Part shown: positions 34,367-43,142 of the stretch, in pieces
Numbering within the stretch: the stretch's first letter is position 1
Layout: each line of letters opens with the position of its first letter
Assembly: GCF_011059185.1 (NCBI RefSeq)
Contig: NZ_JAALFE010000005.1
Coordinates: 179,199-243,198, forward strand
Length of the DNA stretch: 64,000 bases
Direction of reading: 5' to 3'
From: Paragemmobacter kunshanensis
Lineage (GTDB): Bacteria; Pseudomonadota; Alphaproteobacteria; Rhodobacterales; Rhodobacteraceae
Notes under the pieces: generated by a model
What the model was told of the DNA's origin: nothing
The model's input: the letters and a program-made list of their open reading frames with translations, nothing else
Databases searched by the model: none
Translations under genes and position numbers: made by a program

Positions 34367-36190
34367 ATGGACGATCAGAACAAGAACCTCCTGCTCGCAA
34401 CCGTGCTGAGCTTCCTCGTGATCCTCGTATGGTTCGCGGTCTTCCCCCCGGAAGAAGCGGTGGTCGATCCCAACGCCCCCGCCGCCGTGGCGCAGACGGA
34501 AACCGCCCCCGCCGCACCCGCGGCCACAACGGCGGCCCCGGCAACCACCGAAGCCGAACCCCTGCCCGAAGCCCCCCGCCTGACCGTGGACACGCCCGCG
34601 CTCACCGGCTCCATCTCGCTTCTCGGCGGCCGCATCGACGACCTCTCGCTCAAGGGCTACAAGGAAACGCTCGACGCGAATTCCCCCATCGTGCGCCTCC
34701 TGTCCCCGGTGGGCGAGGAACACCCCTATTACGCCGTCTTCGGCTGGGGTCCCGGCACGGGGCTGACCGCCGATGATGTCCCCGGCGCCCGCACCGAATG
34801 GCGCGTGGCGGGCGGCGGCACCCTTGCCCCCGACGCCCCCGTCACCCTGCAATGGCAGAACACCAAGGGCCTGACCTTCACGCGCGAAATCAGCGTGGAC
34901 GACAAGTTCATGTTCACCGTCAAGGACAGCGTCCAGAACACCGGCAGCGCCGCCGTCTCGCTCTTCCCCTATGGCATCGTGGCCCGCCACGGCCAGCCTG
35001 CGGGCCTCCAGAACTTCTTCGTCCTGCACGAAGGCATGGTCAGCCGCACCGATGGCACGCTCACCGAACAGAAATACGATGACCTGATGGAACTCCCCGT
35101 CATCGAACGCGAAGGCGCGCAGGCCGAGGTGGTGGATGCAGGCGCCGATGGCTGGATCGGCTTCACCGACAAATACTGGATGACGACGCTGATCCCCGAA
35201 CAGGGCGTGCCCTTCACGGCGGTGACGAAGTACGTCCCCGGCGCCGACATCTACCAGACCGAAACCCGCAAGCCGGTTCAGGAACTGGCCGCAGGCGCGA
35301 CCGTCACCGCGACCACCCGCCTCTTCGCGGGCGCCAAGGAATGGGCCACGATCCGCGCCTATGAACGCGACCTTTCGATCCCCGGCTTCATCGATTCCAT
35401 CGACTGGGGCTGGTTCTTCTTCCTGACGAAGCCCATCTTCGCCGTCCTGCACTGGCTGAACGCCGTTATCGGCAATATGGGCCTTGCGATCATCGCGCTG
35501 ACCTTCTTCCTCAAATTCCTCGTCCTGCCGCTGGCCTACAAATCCTATGTCAGCATGGCCAAGATGAAGGAACTGCAGCCCGAGCTTGAGGCGCTGAAGG
35601 AACGCGCGGGCGAAGACAAGCAGAAGCTGCAAAAGGAAATGATGCAGCTCTACAAAGACAAGAAGGTCAACCCGGCGGCGGGCTGTCTGCCGATCCTGAT
35701 CCAGATCCCGATCTTCTTCGCGCTCTACAAGGTGATCTTCGTCACCATCGAACTGCGCCACGCCCCCTTCTTCGGCTGGCTCAAGGACCTGTCGGCCCCC
35801 GACCCGTCCTCGATCTACAACCTCTTCGGCCTCCTGCCCTGGGCTGCACCGGCACATGGCAGCTTCCTGGCGCTGATCTTCATCGGCATCCTGCCCATCC
35901 TTCTGGGCATCACCATGTGGCTGCAGCAGAAGCTGAACCCGCAGCCCACCGATCCGGTGCAGCAGCAGGTCTTCGCCTGGATGCCTTGGATCTTCATGTT
36001 CATGCTGGGCGGCTTCGCCTCGGGCCTCGTGGTCTACTGGATCACGAACAACATCATCACCTTCACCCAGCAATACCTCATCATGCGCAGCCACGGGCAC
36101 AAGCCCGACGTCTTCGGCAACATCAAGTCGGGCTTCAAGAAAAAGGAACCCGCCCCGGTGGCCGACAAGTCGAAGAAGGCCAGGAAATGA
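34367..36190 (+). CDS. yidC: membrane protein insertase YidC
   Basis: 607 residues. YidC inserts and folds inner-membrane proteins with or without SecYEG. An N-terminal helix (NLLLATVLSFLVILVWFAVF) is followed by a Pro/Ala-rich linker and the large periplasmic beta domain (to about residue 335). The conserved five-helix core follows, including NMGLAIIALTFFLKFLVLPLA with the hydrophilic-groove Arg/Lys region, and GCLPILIQIPIFFALYKVI. The C-terminus is basic. The ATG of the next gene overlaps its stop (ATGA). Confidence 0.96.
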   Translation: MDDQNKNLLLATVLSFLVILVWFAVFPPEEAVVDPNAPAAVAQTETAPAAPAATTAAPATTEAEPLPEAPRLTVDTPALTGSISLLGGRIDDLSLKGYKETLDANSPIVRLLSPVGEEHPYYAVFGWGPGTGLTADDVPGARTEWRVAGGGTLAPDAPVTLQWQNTKGLTFTREISVDDKFMFTVKDSVQNTGSAAVSLFPYGIVARHGQPAGLQNFFVLHEGMVSRTDGTLTEQKYDDLMELPVIEREGAQAEVVDAGADGWIGFTDKYWMTTLIPEQGVPFTAVTKYVPGADIYQTETRKPVQELAAGATVTATTRLFAGAKEWATIRAYERDLSIPGFIDSIDWGWFFFLTKPIFAVLHWLNAVIGNMGLAIIALTFFLKFLVLPLAYKSYVSMAKMKELQPELEALKERAGEDKQKLQKEMMQLYKDKKVNPAAGCLPILIQIPIFFALYKVIFVTIELRHAPFFGWLKDLSAPDPSSIYNLFGLLPWAAPAHGSFLALIFIGILPILLGITMWLQQKLNPQPTDPVQQQVFAWMPWIFMFMLGGFASGLVVYWITNNIITFTQQYLIMRSHGHKPDVFGNIKSGFKKKEPAPVADKSKKARK

Positions 36191-36936
36191 CGGGCGGGCG
36201 GCTGGAACATATCTGCCGCCACCCGATCAAGGGACACGGACGCGAAACCCTCGCGTCCGTTCGTCTTTCTACGGGCGAATGCCTGCCGTGGGATCGGCAC
36301 TGGGCCGTCGCCCACGACGCCGCGAAACTGACCGATGGCTGGAACCCTTGCGTCAACTTCGCCCGCGCGGCCAAGGCCCCCGCACTCATGGCCATCGAAA
36401 GCACGCTGGACGAAGACACGGGCACCGTCACCCTCCGCCACCCCGACCGGGGCGAGATCACCTTCCGCCCCGACGACGCGGCCGACACCCCCCGCTTCAT
36501 CGACTGGGTCCGCCCGCTGAACCCCGCCAACCGCGCGCAACCCGCCCGCATCGTCACCGCAGGCCGCGGCATGACCGACAGCGACTTCCCCTCCGTCGCC
36601 ATCCTGAACATGGCCTCGCTCGCCGACCTCTCCGCCCGCATGGGGCATGACCTGTCGATCCACCGCTGGCGCGGCAACCTCTGGCTCTCCGGCGCCCCCG
36701 CTTGGGACGAATGGAACTGGATCGGCAAACGCCTGACCATCGGCGATGCCGTCCTTGAAATCCGCGAACGCATCACGCGCTGCTCTGCGACCACCGTCGA
36801 ACCCGCGACCGGCATCAGCGATGCCGACACGCTCCGCGCGCTGGAATCGCATTTCGGCCATCAGGATTTCGGCCTCTACGCCGTGGTCGTCACCCCCGGC
36901 ACCATCGCCACCGGCGATGCATGGAGCCTTGAATGA
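36187..36936 (+). CDS. MOSC domain protein
   Basis: 249 residues. The MOSC domain at the C-terminal half includes LNMASLADLSARMG, FRGNL-like RWRGNLWL and the hallmark RCSATTVEPATG with the conserved Cys, which in MOSC proteins can take sulfur from cysteine desulfurase for molybdopterin chemistry. The N-terminus (LEHICRHPIKGHGRE) is the MOSC_N-type segment. It lies between yidC and engB with 4-bp overlaps at both ends, so it is part of that operon. Its substrate is unknown. Confidence 0.88.
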   Translation: MTGGRLEHICRHPIKGHGRETLASVRLSTGECLPWDRHWAVAHDAAKLTDGWNPCVNFARAAKAPALMAIESTLDEDTGTVTLRHPDRGEITFRPDDAADTPRFIDWVRPLNPANRAQPARIVTAGRGMTDSDFPSVAILNMASLADLSARMGHDLSIHRWRGNLWLSGAPAWDEWNWIGKRLTIGDAVLEIRERITRCSATTVEPATGISDADTLRALESHFGHQDFGLYAVVVTPGTIATGDAWSLE

Positions 36937-37586
36937 CCCAGCTTCAATTCACCCTCGCCCCCGATCCCGAAGACGAGGCGCGCGAAAAGGGCCGCCTGAT
37001 GTTCGCAGGCCCCGTCACCTTCGTCAAAGGCGTGGTCGCCATGTCGGGCCTGCCCCCGGCAGACCGGCTCGAAGTCTGCTTCGCGGGCCGCTCCAACGTG
37101 GGCAAATCCAGCCTGATCAACGCCCTCACCGGGCGAAAATCGCTGGCCCGCGCCTCCAACACGCCCGGAAGAACGCAGGAAATCAACTACTTCGCCCTTG
37201 GCGAAACCCGCTACATGACTGACCTTCCCGGTTATGGCTATGCCGAGGCCCCGGTCGCCGTCGTCCGCAAATGGCAGGAACTGCTCAAGGCCTATCTCTC
37301 GGGCCGCCAGACCCTGCGCCGCGCCTTCGTGCTGATCGACGCGCGCCACGGGGTCAAGGCCGTGGATGAAGAGATCCTGAAACTCCTCGACCGCTCCGCC
37401 GTCACCTTCCAATGCGTGCTGACCAAGATCGACAAGATCAACCGCGCCGAACGGATGGCGGTGATCGAACAGGTCAAGGGCGCGCTGGCCAAACACCCGG
37501 CCGCCTACCCGGAACTGGTCGTCACCTCCTCCGAAAAGGGCGAAGGCATCGAAACCCTCCGCGCCATCATCGCCACGCTGGAATGA
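36933..37586 (+). CDS. engB: ribosome biogenesis GTP-binding protein YihA/YsxC/EngB
   Basis: 217 residues. An essential GTPase of 50S assembly. G1 is GRSNVGKSSL (about residues 52-61), the NTPGRTQ switch follows, G3 is DLPGYG and G4 TKIDK. The family length is ~200. It starts inside the MOSC stop (ATGA). Downstream, CCCCGGA-TCAAG-TCCGGGG at 37635 may be its terminator. Confidence 0.96.
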   Translation: MTQLQFTLAPDPEDEAREKGRLMFAGPVTFVKGVVAMSGLPPADRLEVCFAGRSNVGKSSLINALTGRKSLARASNTPGRTQEINYFALGETRYMTDLPGYGYAEAPVAVVRKWQELLKAYLSGRQTLRRAFVLIDARHGVKAVDEEILKLLDRSAVTFQCVLTKIDKINRAERMAVIEQVKGALAKHPAAYPELVVTSSEKGEGIETLRAIIATLE

Positions 37587-37634
37587 CGCCAGCCCCGTCG
37601 CGGGCCTGACCCGGGACCACCCCCCGCCGAAAGG

Positions 37635-37653
37635 CCCCGGATCAAGTCCGGGG
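37635..37653. terminator. stem-loop after engB (GGATCAAGTCC-type palindrome)
   Basis: CCCCGGA-TCAAG-TCCGGGG, a perfect 7-bp stem with a 5-nt loop, 48 bp after the engB stop. This motif recurs in many alphaproteobacterial genomes (recollection), so it may be a dispersed palindrome that also terminates transcription. Confidence 0.55.
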
Positions 37654-37693
37654 CGGGGTATCGCCGATCCAAACCGCCGCGCACCGCGCCTCT

Positions 37694-37716
37694 CCCTCCC
37701 CCTGCAAGGGGGAGGG
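37694..37716. repeat. G-rich hairpin preceding the first 94-bp element
   Basis: CCCTCCCCCT-GCA-AGGGGGAGGG is a perfect 10-bp stem. It is followed by further pairings: GGTTGGG (37715) with CCCAACC (37735), and the palindrome GGGGGTCACCCCC at 37746. A similar G-rich hairpin precedes the second element (48196-48223). Confidence 0.7.
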
Positions 37717-37759
37717 TTGGGGAGGGGGTCACTTCCCAACCTAGAGGGGGTCACCCCCC

Positions 37760-37853
37760 CACCAGCGCACCGTCAATCACGAAAACCCCGCCGACTCTGC
37801 CCGAATTTGTATGCACAGCCGTCTGCACCACGCTCTGCACTGGCCCTCTGCAC
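37760..37853. repeat. 94-bp intergenic element, copy 1 (four TGCAC repeats)
   Basis: Begins CACCAGCGCACC and contains GAATTTGTATGCAC 43 bp later, then CCGTCTGCACCA, with TGCAC at 37812, 37824, 37836 and 37849 (12, 12 and 13 bp apart). Copy 2 at 48248-48341 has the same ends, the same 43-bp offset and the same total length but a diverged interior. It ends 4 bp before the stop codon of the minus-strand SDR gene, in the 3' region shared with engB. Confidence 0.85.
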
Positions 37854-37857
37854 AGCC

Positions 37858-38589
37858 TCACACATGCTGCGCGCCGTTCACCTCGATCTCCGCGCCGCTG
37901 ATATAGCTCGACTGATCCGAACACAGGAACCAGATCGCATCCGCCACCTCACGCGGCTGCCCCAGCCGCCGCATCGGCAGCCCCTCCACGATCTTCTCCG
38001 TCCCGGGGCTTAGAATCGCCGTCTCGATCTCCCCCGGCGCAATCGCATTCACCCGCACGCCCAAAGGCCCGAAATCATGCGCCATTTCCCGCGTCAGCGC
38101 CGCCAGCGCCGCCTTCGACGTGGCATAGGCCGCCCCCGCAAAAGGATGCACCCGCCCCCCGGCAATCGAGGTGACATTCACAACCGACCCGCCCGCCGCC
38201 GACAACTCACCCTTCAACCCCCGCGCCAGCACGATCGAGGCGAAGAAGTTCACATGGAACACCTGCCCCCATGTCCGCAAATCCGTCTCCAAAGTGTTCA
38301 GCCGCGCGCCGCCCGGTCCCTTCGGGCTGATCCCCGCATTGTTCACCAGCGCATGCAGCCGCCCGTCGATCTTGCCCTTGATCACCTCGATCGCCGCAAT
38401 CGTCTTGTCGGGGCTCGCCAGGTCGATCTGGATATGGTTCTCCTCCCCCCCCGGCCAGGGGCAGCGCGGATCGAAGGGCTGGCGCGAACAGGTCAGCACC
38501 CGCCACCCCTCGGCCGAAAAACGCTTCACCGTCGCATGGCCGATCCCGCGCGACGCCCCGGTCAGGACAAGGGTCTTCTGCTCTGTCAT
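37858..38589 (-). CDS. short-chain dehydrogenase/reductase, canonical
   Basis: 243 residues with the full SDR set: [12 protein letters not shown] cofactor loop, NNAG in ALVNNAGIS, catalytic Ser in [10 protein letters not shown] and Tyr/Lys in YATSKAAL. The C-terminal [14 protein letters not shown] is typical. It may reduce a 3-oxoacyl or sugar-like substrate; nothing nearby shows which. It lies on the minus strand between engB and argB, opposite to its neighbours, and its 3' end abuts the first 94-bp element. Confidence 0.87.
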   Translation of the reverse strand: MTEQKTLVLTGASRGIGHATVKRFSAEGWRVLTCSRQPFDPRCPWPGGEENHIQIDLASPDKTIAAIEVIKGKIDGRLHALVNNAGISPKGPGGARLNTLETDLRTWGQVFHVNFFASIVLARGLKGELSAAGGSVVNVTSIAGGRVHPFAGAAYATSKAALAALTREMAHDFGPLGVRVNAIAPGEIETAILSPGTEKIVEGLPMRRLGQPREVADAIWFLCSDQSSYISGAEIEVNGAQHV

Positions 38590-38705
38590 CCGATTCACCA
38601 CCTGTTCTTTCCGCCCATCTTCGCCGCTTTGGCGGTGAAAGGCCATTGCCGCTTGGCAGGCGCGGCCGCAGGCATTACCAAGGCGCAACCTGTCCGGGGG
38701 GCCCC

Positions 38706-39605
38706 ATGAAACTGCAGACGAGCACCATGTCCGACGCCGCCAATACCGCCAAGATGCTGTCCGAAGCCCTGCCCTACCTGCAACGCTATGCCGATGCCGT
38801 GGTGGTGGTGAAATTCGGCGGCAACGCCATGGGCGACGATGCCGCCATGGCCGAATTCGCCCGCGACATCGTTCTGATGCGCCAGGTCGGCGTGAACCCC
38901 GTGGTCGTCCATGGCGGCGGCCCGATGATCAACGAAATGCTGGAAAAGCTGGGCATCAAGTCCGAATTCGTGCGCGGCAAGCGCGTCACCGACAAGGCCA
39001 CCGTGCAGGTGGTGGAAATGATCCTCTCGGGCCTCGTGAACAAGCGCATCGTGCAGGCGATCATGGATGCGGGCGGCCGCGCCGTGGGCATCTCCGGCAA
39101 GGATGACGATCTGATGGTCTGCGAAGCCGACGATCCCGACCTGGGCTTCGTCGGGCGGCCCGTCGAGATGAACGTGCAGGTCCTGCGCGATCTCTACAAC
39201 GCAGGCATCATCCCTGTCGTCGCCCCCGTCGCCACCGGCATGGCCGATAACGAAACCTTCAACGTCAACGGCGACACGGCGGCGGGCGCCATCGCCGGCG
39301 CGCTCAAGGCCGACCGCCTGCTCCTGCTCACCGATGTCGCGGGCGTCAAGAATGCAGCGGGCGAGGTGATGACCCAGATCACCCCCGAAGAGGTCCGCCA
39401 GATGACGGCCGATGGCGTGATCGCGGGCGGCATGATCCCCAAGACGGAAACCGCGCTGGCCGCGCTGGCCGAAGGCGTCCGCGCCGTAACCATCCTCGAT
39501 GGCCGCGTGCCGAATGCCTGCCTGATGGAACTCTTCACCGATCACGGCGCAGGCAGCCAGATCCGCTCCACCGAACCCCGCGTCAAGCCGCGCGTGAAGC
39601 GGTGA
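38706..39605 (+). CDS. argB: acetylglutamate kinase
   Basis: 299 residues. ArgB phosphorylates N-acetylglutamate in arginine synthesis. The amino-acid-kinase fold shows [12 protein letters not shown] (ATP-binding Lys), [14 protein letters not shown] (substrate Gly-rich loop) and [12 protein letters not shown], with [14 protein letters not shown] at the end. The N-terminal helix [11 protein letters not shown] marks the arginine-sensitive hexameric type, so feedback inhibition is likely. The ATG at 38706 is used; 38727 is a second Met. It overlaps the next gene by GTGA. Confidence 0.96.
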   Translation: MKLQTSTMSDAANTAKMLSEALPYLQRYADAVVVVKFGGNAMGDDAAMAEFARDIVLMRQVGVNPVVVHGGGPMINEMLEKLGIKSEFVRGKRVTDKATVQVVEMILSGLVNKRIVQAIMDAGGRAVGISGKDDDLMVCEADDPDLGFVGRPVEMNVQVLRDLYNAGIIPVVAPVATGMADNETFNVNGDTAAGAIAGALKADRLLLLTDVAGVKNAAGEVMTQITPEEVRQMTADGVIAGGMIPKTETALAALAEGVRAVTILDGRVPNACLMELFTDHGAGSQIRSTEPRVKPRVKR

Positions 39606-40255
39606 CCCTCGCGGCGCTGCTCGCCGCCCATCACCTCACCGTGCTGGGCGGCTTCCACCCCACGCCCGAAGACATCCTCCCCCCCGGCACGCAGACGCTG
39701 CTTCTCCTCGGCCCCGCCGAACCGGGTTTCTGGGCGCATTTCACCGCCAGCCCCGAATGGCAGGACGGCCAGCCCGATCCGATGGATCGCTGGTCCCGCC
39801 GCGTGATCGGCACCATCGCCTGCGACCTCGGCGCCAAGGCGCTCTTCCCCTTCGGCGGGCCGCCCTACCACCCCTTCTATCGCTGGGCGCTGCGGACAGG
39901 CCGTATCTGGGAAAGCCCCGTCCGCCTTCTGGTCAGCGCCGATCAGGGCCTGATGGTCAGCTTCCGCGGCGCGCTCGCGCTCAGGGAGCGCGTCCCCCTT
40001 CCCGCCCCCGCGCCGCGCCCCTGCGATGGCTGCGCCCGGCCCTGCCTGGCCGCCTGCCCCGCCGCCGCCCTCACCGCCGATGGCTATGACGTGCCCGCCT
40101 GCCACGGCTTCCTCGACACCCCCGCCGGCCAGCCCTGCCTGACCACGGGCTGCGAGACGCGCCGCGCTTGCCCGGTGTCACAGGCCTATGCAAGACTTCC
40201 CGAACAGTCGGCCTGGCACATGGGCCGATTCCATAAACCGGACGGGGCGGCCTGA
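39602..40255 (+). CDS. ferredoxin-like Fe-S protein
   Basis: 217 residues. The C-terminal third contains [17 protein letters not shown], a CxxCxxxCxxxCP [4Fe-4S] motif, followed by four more Cys (ACHG, PCLTTGC, RRACP). The N-terminal part, with [15 protein letters not shown] and [19 protein letters not shown], looks like a partner-binding domain without a known motif. The GTG start overlaps the argB stop. It is probably an electron carrier or a maturation reductase; the substrate is unknown. Confidence 0.8.
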   Translation: MTLAALLAAHHLTVLGGFHPTPEDILPPGTQTLLLLGPAEPGFWAHFTASPEWQDGQPDPMDRWSRRVIGTIACDLGAKALFPFGGPPYHPFYRWALRTGRIWESPVRLLVSADQGLMVSFRGALALRERVPLPAPAPRPCDGCARPCLAACPAAALTADGYDVPACHGFLDTPAGQPCLTTGCETRRACPVSQAYARLPEQSAWHMGRFHKPDGAA

Positions 40256-40279
40256 CCCTCCCCGCCAAGGGGGGAATGA

Positions 40280-40783
40280 ATGAAGCGGCTGATCCTGACC
40301 CGTCACGCGAAATCCAGCTGGGACGATCCCCTCACCCCCGATCATGACCGCCCGCTGAACGAACGCGGCAAGGCCGCCGCCGCCGATCTGGGCCAATGGC
40401 TCGCCTCGCGCGGCTATGTCCCCGATGAGGTGCTCTGCTCCGACGCCCTTCGCACCAGAAAGACATGGAGCGGGATCGCCCCCGCCCTGCCCGGCACGCC
40501 GACGCTGGAACTGAAACCCGCGCTCTATCATGCAGGCCCCGATGTCATGCTCGCCGTGCTGCGCCACGCCAAGGGCGATGTCGTGATGATGATCGGCCAC
40601 AACCCCGGCATCGCCGAATTCGCCACCCGACTCGTGGCCCAGCCGCCCCGCAACGCCGAATTCGCCCGCTACCCCACCGGGGCCACGCTGGTGGCCGATT
40701 TCAACATCGCCAGCTGGGAAGAGCTGGGCTTCGGCATGGGCGTGGTGGACGATTTCATCGTCCCCCGCGAAATCGTCGCCTGA
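40280..40783 (+). CDS. SixA-type histidine phosphatase
   Basis: 167 residues. The RHG motif LTRHAKSSWDDP at the N-terminus contains the phospho-accepting His8, RPLNERGKAAA follows, and IGHNPGIAEF holds the second active-site His. This matches the SixA branch of the histidine phosphatase superfamily, which acts on phosphohistidine proteins. AAGGGGGGAATGA precedes the ATG. It is the last gene of the argB run, followed by a hairpin that mainly suits the opposite strand. Confidence 0.88.
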   Translation: MKRLILTRHAKSSWDDPLTPDHDRPLNERGKAAAADLGQWLASRGYVPDEVLCSDALRTRKTWSGIAPALPGTPTLELKPALYHAGPDVMLAVLRHAKGDVVMMIGHNPGIAEFATRLVAQPPRNAEFARYPTGATLVADFNIASWEELGFGMGVVDDFIVPREIVA

Positions 40784-40805
40784 CCACCCGCGCCTGACCC
40801 ATGCG

Positions 40806-40828
40806 AAAAGGGCGCCCCGCAGGCGCCC
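40806..40828 (-). terminator. intrinsic terminator of bztABCD
   Basis: Read on the minus strand: GGGCGCC-TGCGG-GGCGCCC followed by TTTTCGC, a perfect 7-bp stem with a T-run, 80 bp after the bztD stop. It also lies 22 bp after the sixA-like stop on the plus strand and could act for both. Confidence 0.8.
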
Positions 40829-40908
40829 CTCTCCCTTGTCGTCCTTCACGACATCGTTCTCCGCGCGGGGGGGTGCGGGGGGGCGCATGCCCCCCCGCCT
40901 GCGCCCGC

Positions 40909-41688
40909 TCAATGCCCCAGGATCTGGCTCAGGAACAGCTTGGTCCGGTCGCTCTTGGGGTTGTTGAAGAACTCCTTCGGCTCGTTCTGCTCCACGATCT
41001 GGCCCTGATCCATGAAGATCACCCGGTTCGCCACCGCCTGCGCGAAGCCCATCTCATGGGTCACGCAGAGCATCGTCATCCCCTCCTCGGCCAGCTCGAT
41101 CATGGTATCCAGCACTTCCTTGATCATCTCCGGGTCCAAGGCGCTCGTCGGTTCATCAAACAGCATGATCCGCGGCTTCATGCACAGCGACCGCGCAATC
41201 GCCACCCGCTGCTGCTGTCCGCCCGACAACTGGCCGGGATATTTGTTCGCCTGCTCGGGGATCTTCACCTTGCGCAGGAAATGCATCGCCGTCTCTTCGG
41301 CTTCCTTCTTCGGCACCTTCCGCACCCAGATCGGCGCCAGCGTGCAGTTCTCCAGGATCGTCAGATGCGGGAACAGGTTGAAGTGCTGGAACACCATCCC
41401 CACCTCCGACCGCACCTTGTCGATGTTCTTCAGGTCGTTCGTCAACTCCGTCCCGTCCACCACGATCTGGCCCTGCTGGTGTTCCTCCAGCCGGTTGATG
41501 CAGCGGATCAGCGTCGATTTCCCGCTCCCCGACGGCCCGCAGATCACGATCCGCTCCCCCCGCTGCACCGTCATGTTGATGTCGCGCAGCACGTGAAACG
41601 TGCCGTACCACTTGTTCATTCCCGTGATCTGGATGGCAACCTCATCCGAGATCTGCATCTTCGAACGGTCGATGGCTTGTTCAGACAT
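40909..41688 (-). CDS. bztD: glutamate/glutamine/aspartate/asparagine ABC transporter, ATP-binding protein
   Basis: 259 residues (AapP in Rhizobium). Walker [11 protein letters not shown]-loop [11 protein letters not shown], signature [15 protein letters not shown] and Walker [14 protein letters not shown] are all intact, and CVTHEMGFA supplies the switch His. It energises uptake of polar and acidic amino acids through BztB and BztC. Last gene of the operon, 9 bp after bztC, and followed by an intrinsic terminator. Confidence 0.94.
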   Translation of the reverse strand: MSEQAIDRSKMQISDEVAIQITGMNKWYGTFHVLRDINMTVQRGERIVICGPSGSGKSTLIRCINRLEEHQQGQIVVDGTELTNDLKNIDKVRSEVGMVFQHFNLFPHLTILENCTLAPIWVRKVPKKEAEETAMHFLRKVKIPEQANKYPGQLSGGQQQRVAIARSLCMKPRIMLFDEPTSALDPEMIKEVLDTMIELAEEGMTMLCVTHEMGFAQAVANRVIFMDQGQIVEQNEPKEFFNNPKSDRTKLFLSQILGH

Positions 41689-41697
41689 GATTGATCC

Positions 41698-43140
41698 TTA
41701 CCGATGATCGGTCTTCAGCTTGCGCTCCAGATACATGGAATAGCGCGACATGCCGAAGCAGATGACAAAGAAGATGACGCCGACAAAGATGTAGGGCTCC
41801 CAGTAGATGCCCTTCCAGTCGATATCCGCGCGAACGATCTGCGTGACGCCCTTCAGCGGGTCCATCAGGCCGACAAAGGCCACCAGCGTGGTATCCTTGA
41901 ACAGGCCGATGAAGGTGGACACGATGGCCGGGATGGAGATCTTCAAGGCCTGCGGCAGGATGATCAACCGCTGCGCCCGCCAGTAATCCAGCCCCAGCGC
42001 ATCCGCCGCCTCATACTGCCCGCGCGGCAGCGCCGCCAGACCCCCGCGGATCACCTCGGCCAGATAGGCCGCGGCGAACAGCGTCACCAGGATGATCACC
42101 CGCAGGATGATGTCGAAATTCGTCCCCGGCGGCAGGAAATACTGCAGCAGAAGCGATGCCGTGAACAGCAGCGTGATCAGCGGCACCCCCCGGATGAACT
42201 CGATGAACCCCACGCACAGCGTCTTCACGATCAGCATGTCCGACTGTCGCCCCAGCGCCAGCAGGATCCCGATGGGAAGCGAGAAGGTGATCGCCGTCAC
42301 CCCGATGGTGATCGCCAGAAGGAACCCGCCGAACTGGTCCGATGCCACCGGCTGCAATCCGAAGGGGATCGCCGACTGGATCGCATTCGCCACCGGCACA
42401 TCCAGGATCAGCCACCACAGCGCGGCCAGCACCACGCCCGCGATGGCCGATGCCGTCGGCCCCATCCGCCCCACCAGCGCGACATAGGCCACGCCCATCA
42501 CGACAAAGCCCAGCATCGCCGCCACCGGCGACCAGATCGACCCGCCCCAAAGCAGCCAGAAGCACAGCGCCGGATAGATCGCCGTGAACCACAGCAATTT
42601 CCCCGGCATCGCCTGCGCCAGCCCCGCCAGCCCCAGGATCAGCGCCAGAACCAGAACCCAGGCCGCCATCGGCGCACCCGCCAGATACAGCGTCACCAGA
42701 AGAAAGGCGAAGGCTGCCCCCAGGATGGCCGTCAGGTTGCGCCTCTGGCCCGAAAACAGCACCGGCGCCAGCGCCACGAACAACAGGCCAAAGGCCATGA
42801 TCGGCCGCCACCACAGATCCGGCGGATAGAAGCCGAAGATGAACTGATGCCACCGCTCGCGGATCATGGCCCAGCAGGCCCCGGTTGCCCCTTCCCCCGC
42901 CGTGGCGGCGACGATCTCGCGGCACTGGCCCAGGCTTTCGGCATTCCAGACGGAATTCAGCCACCAGGGCAGCGCCGACGCCACCAGCCAATAGATGACC
43001 ACCACCCCCACAAGGGTAAGGATCGTGTTGAACCAACCCGAAAACAGGTTCTCGCGCAGCCACTTCACCACGCCCGCCTCGCTCACCGGCGGGGCCTGCG
43101 GGGGCAGCATCTGATCGCGCACATAGCTTGCTTTTGTCAT
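41698..43140 (-). CDS. bztC: amino-acid ABC transporter permease
   Basis: 480 residues with about ten hydrophobic helices, longer than ordinary polar amino-acid permeases as in BztC/AapM. The N-terminal half adds helices (such as TILTLVGVVVIYWLVASAL). The C-terminal half has the permease core with RGVPLITLLFTASLLLQYF and the ATPase-contact loop AEVIRGGLAALPRGQYEAAD. It lies between bztB and bztD with gaps of 2 and 9 bp. Confidence 0.93.
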   Translation of the reverse strand: MTKASYVRDQMLPPQAPPVSEAGVVKWLRENLFSGWFNTILTLVGVVVIYWLVASALPWWLNSVWNAESLGQCREIVAATAGEGATGACWAMIRERWHQFIFGFYPPDLWWRPIMAFGLLFVALAPVLFSGQRRNLTAILGAAFAFLLVTLYLAGAPMAAWVLVLALILGLAGLAQAMPGKLLWFTAIYPALCFWLLWGGSIWSPVAAMLGFVVMGVAYVALVGRMGPTASAIAGVVLAALWWLILDVPVANAIQSAIPFGLQPVASDQFGGFLLAITIGVTAITFSLPIGILLALGRQSDMLIVKTLCVGFIEFIRGVPLITLLFTASLLLQYFLPPGTNFDIILRVIILVTLFAAAYLAEVIRGGLAALPRGQYEAADALGLDYWRAQRLIILPQALKISIPAIVSTFIGLFKDTTLVAFVGLMDPLKGVTQIVRADIDWKGIYWEPYIFVGVIFFVICFGMSRYSMYLERKLKTDHR

Positions 43141-43142
43141 GG

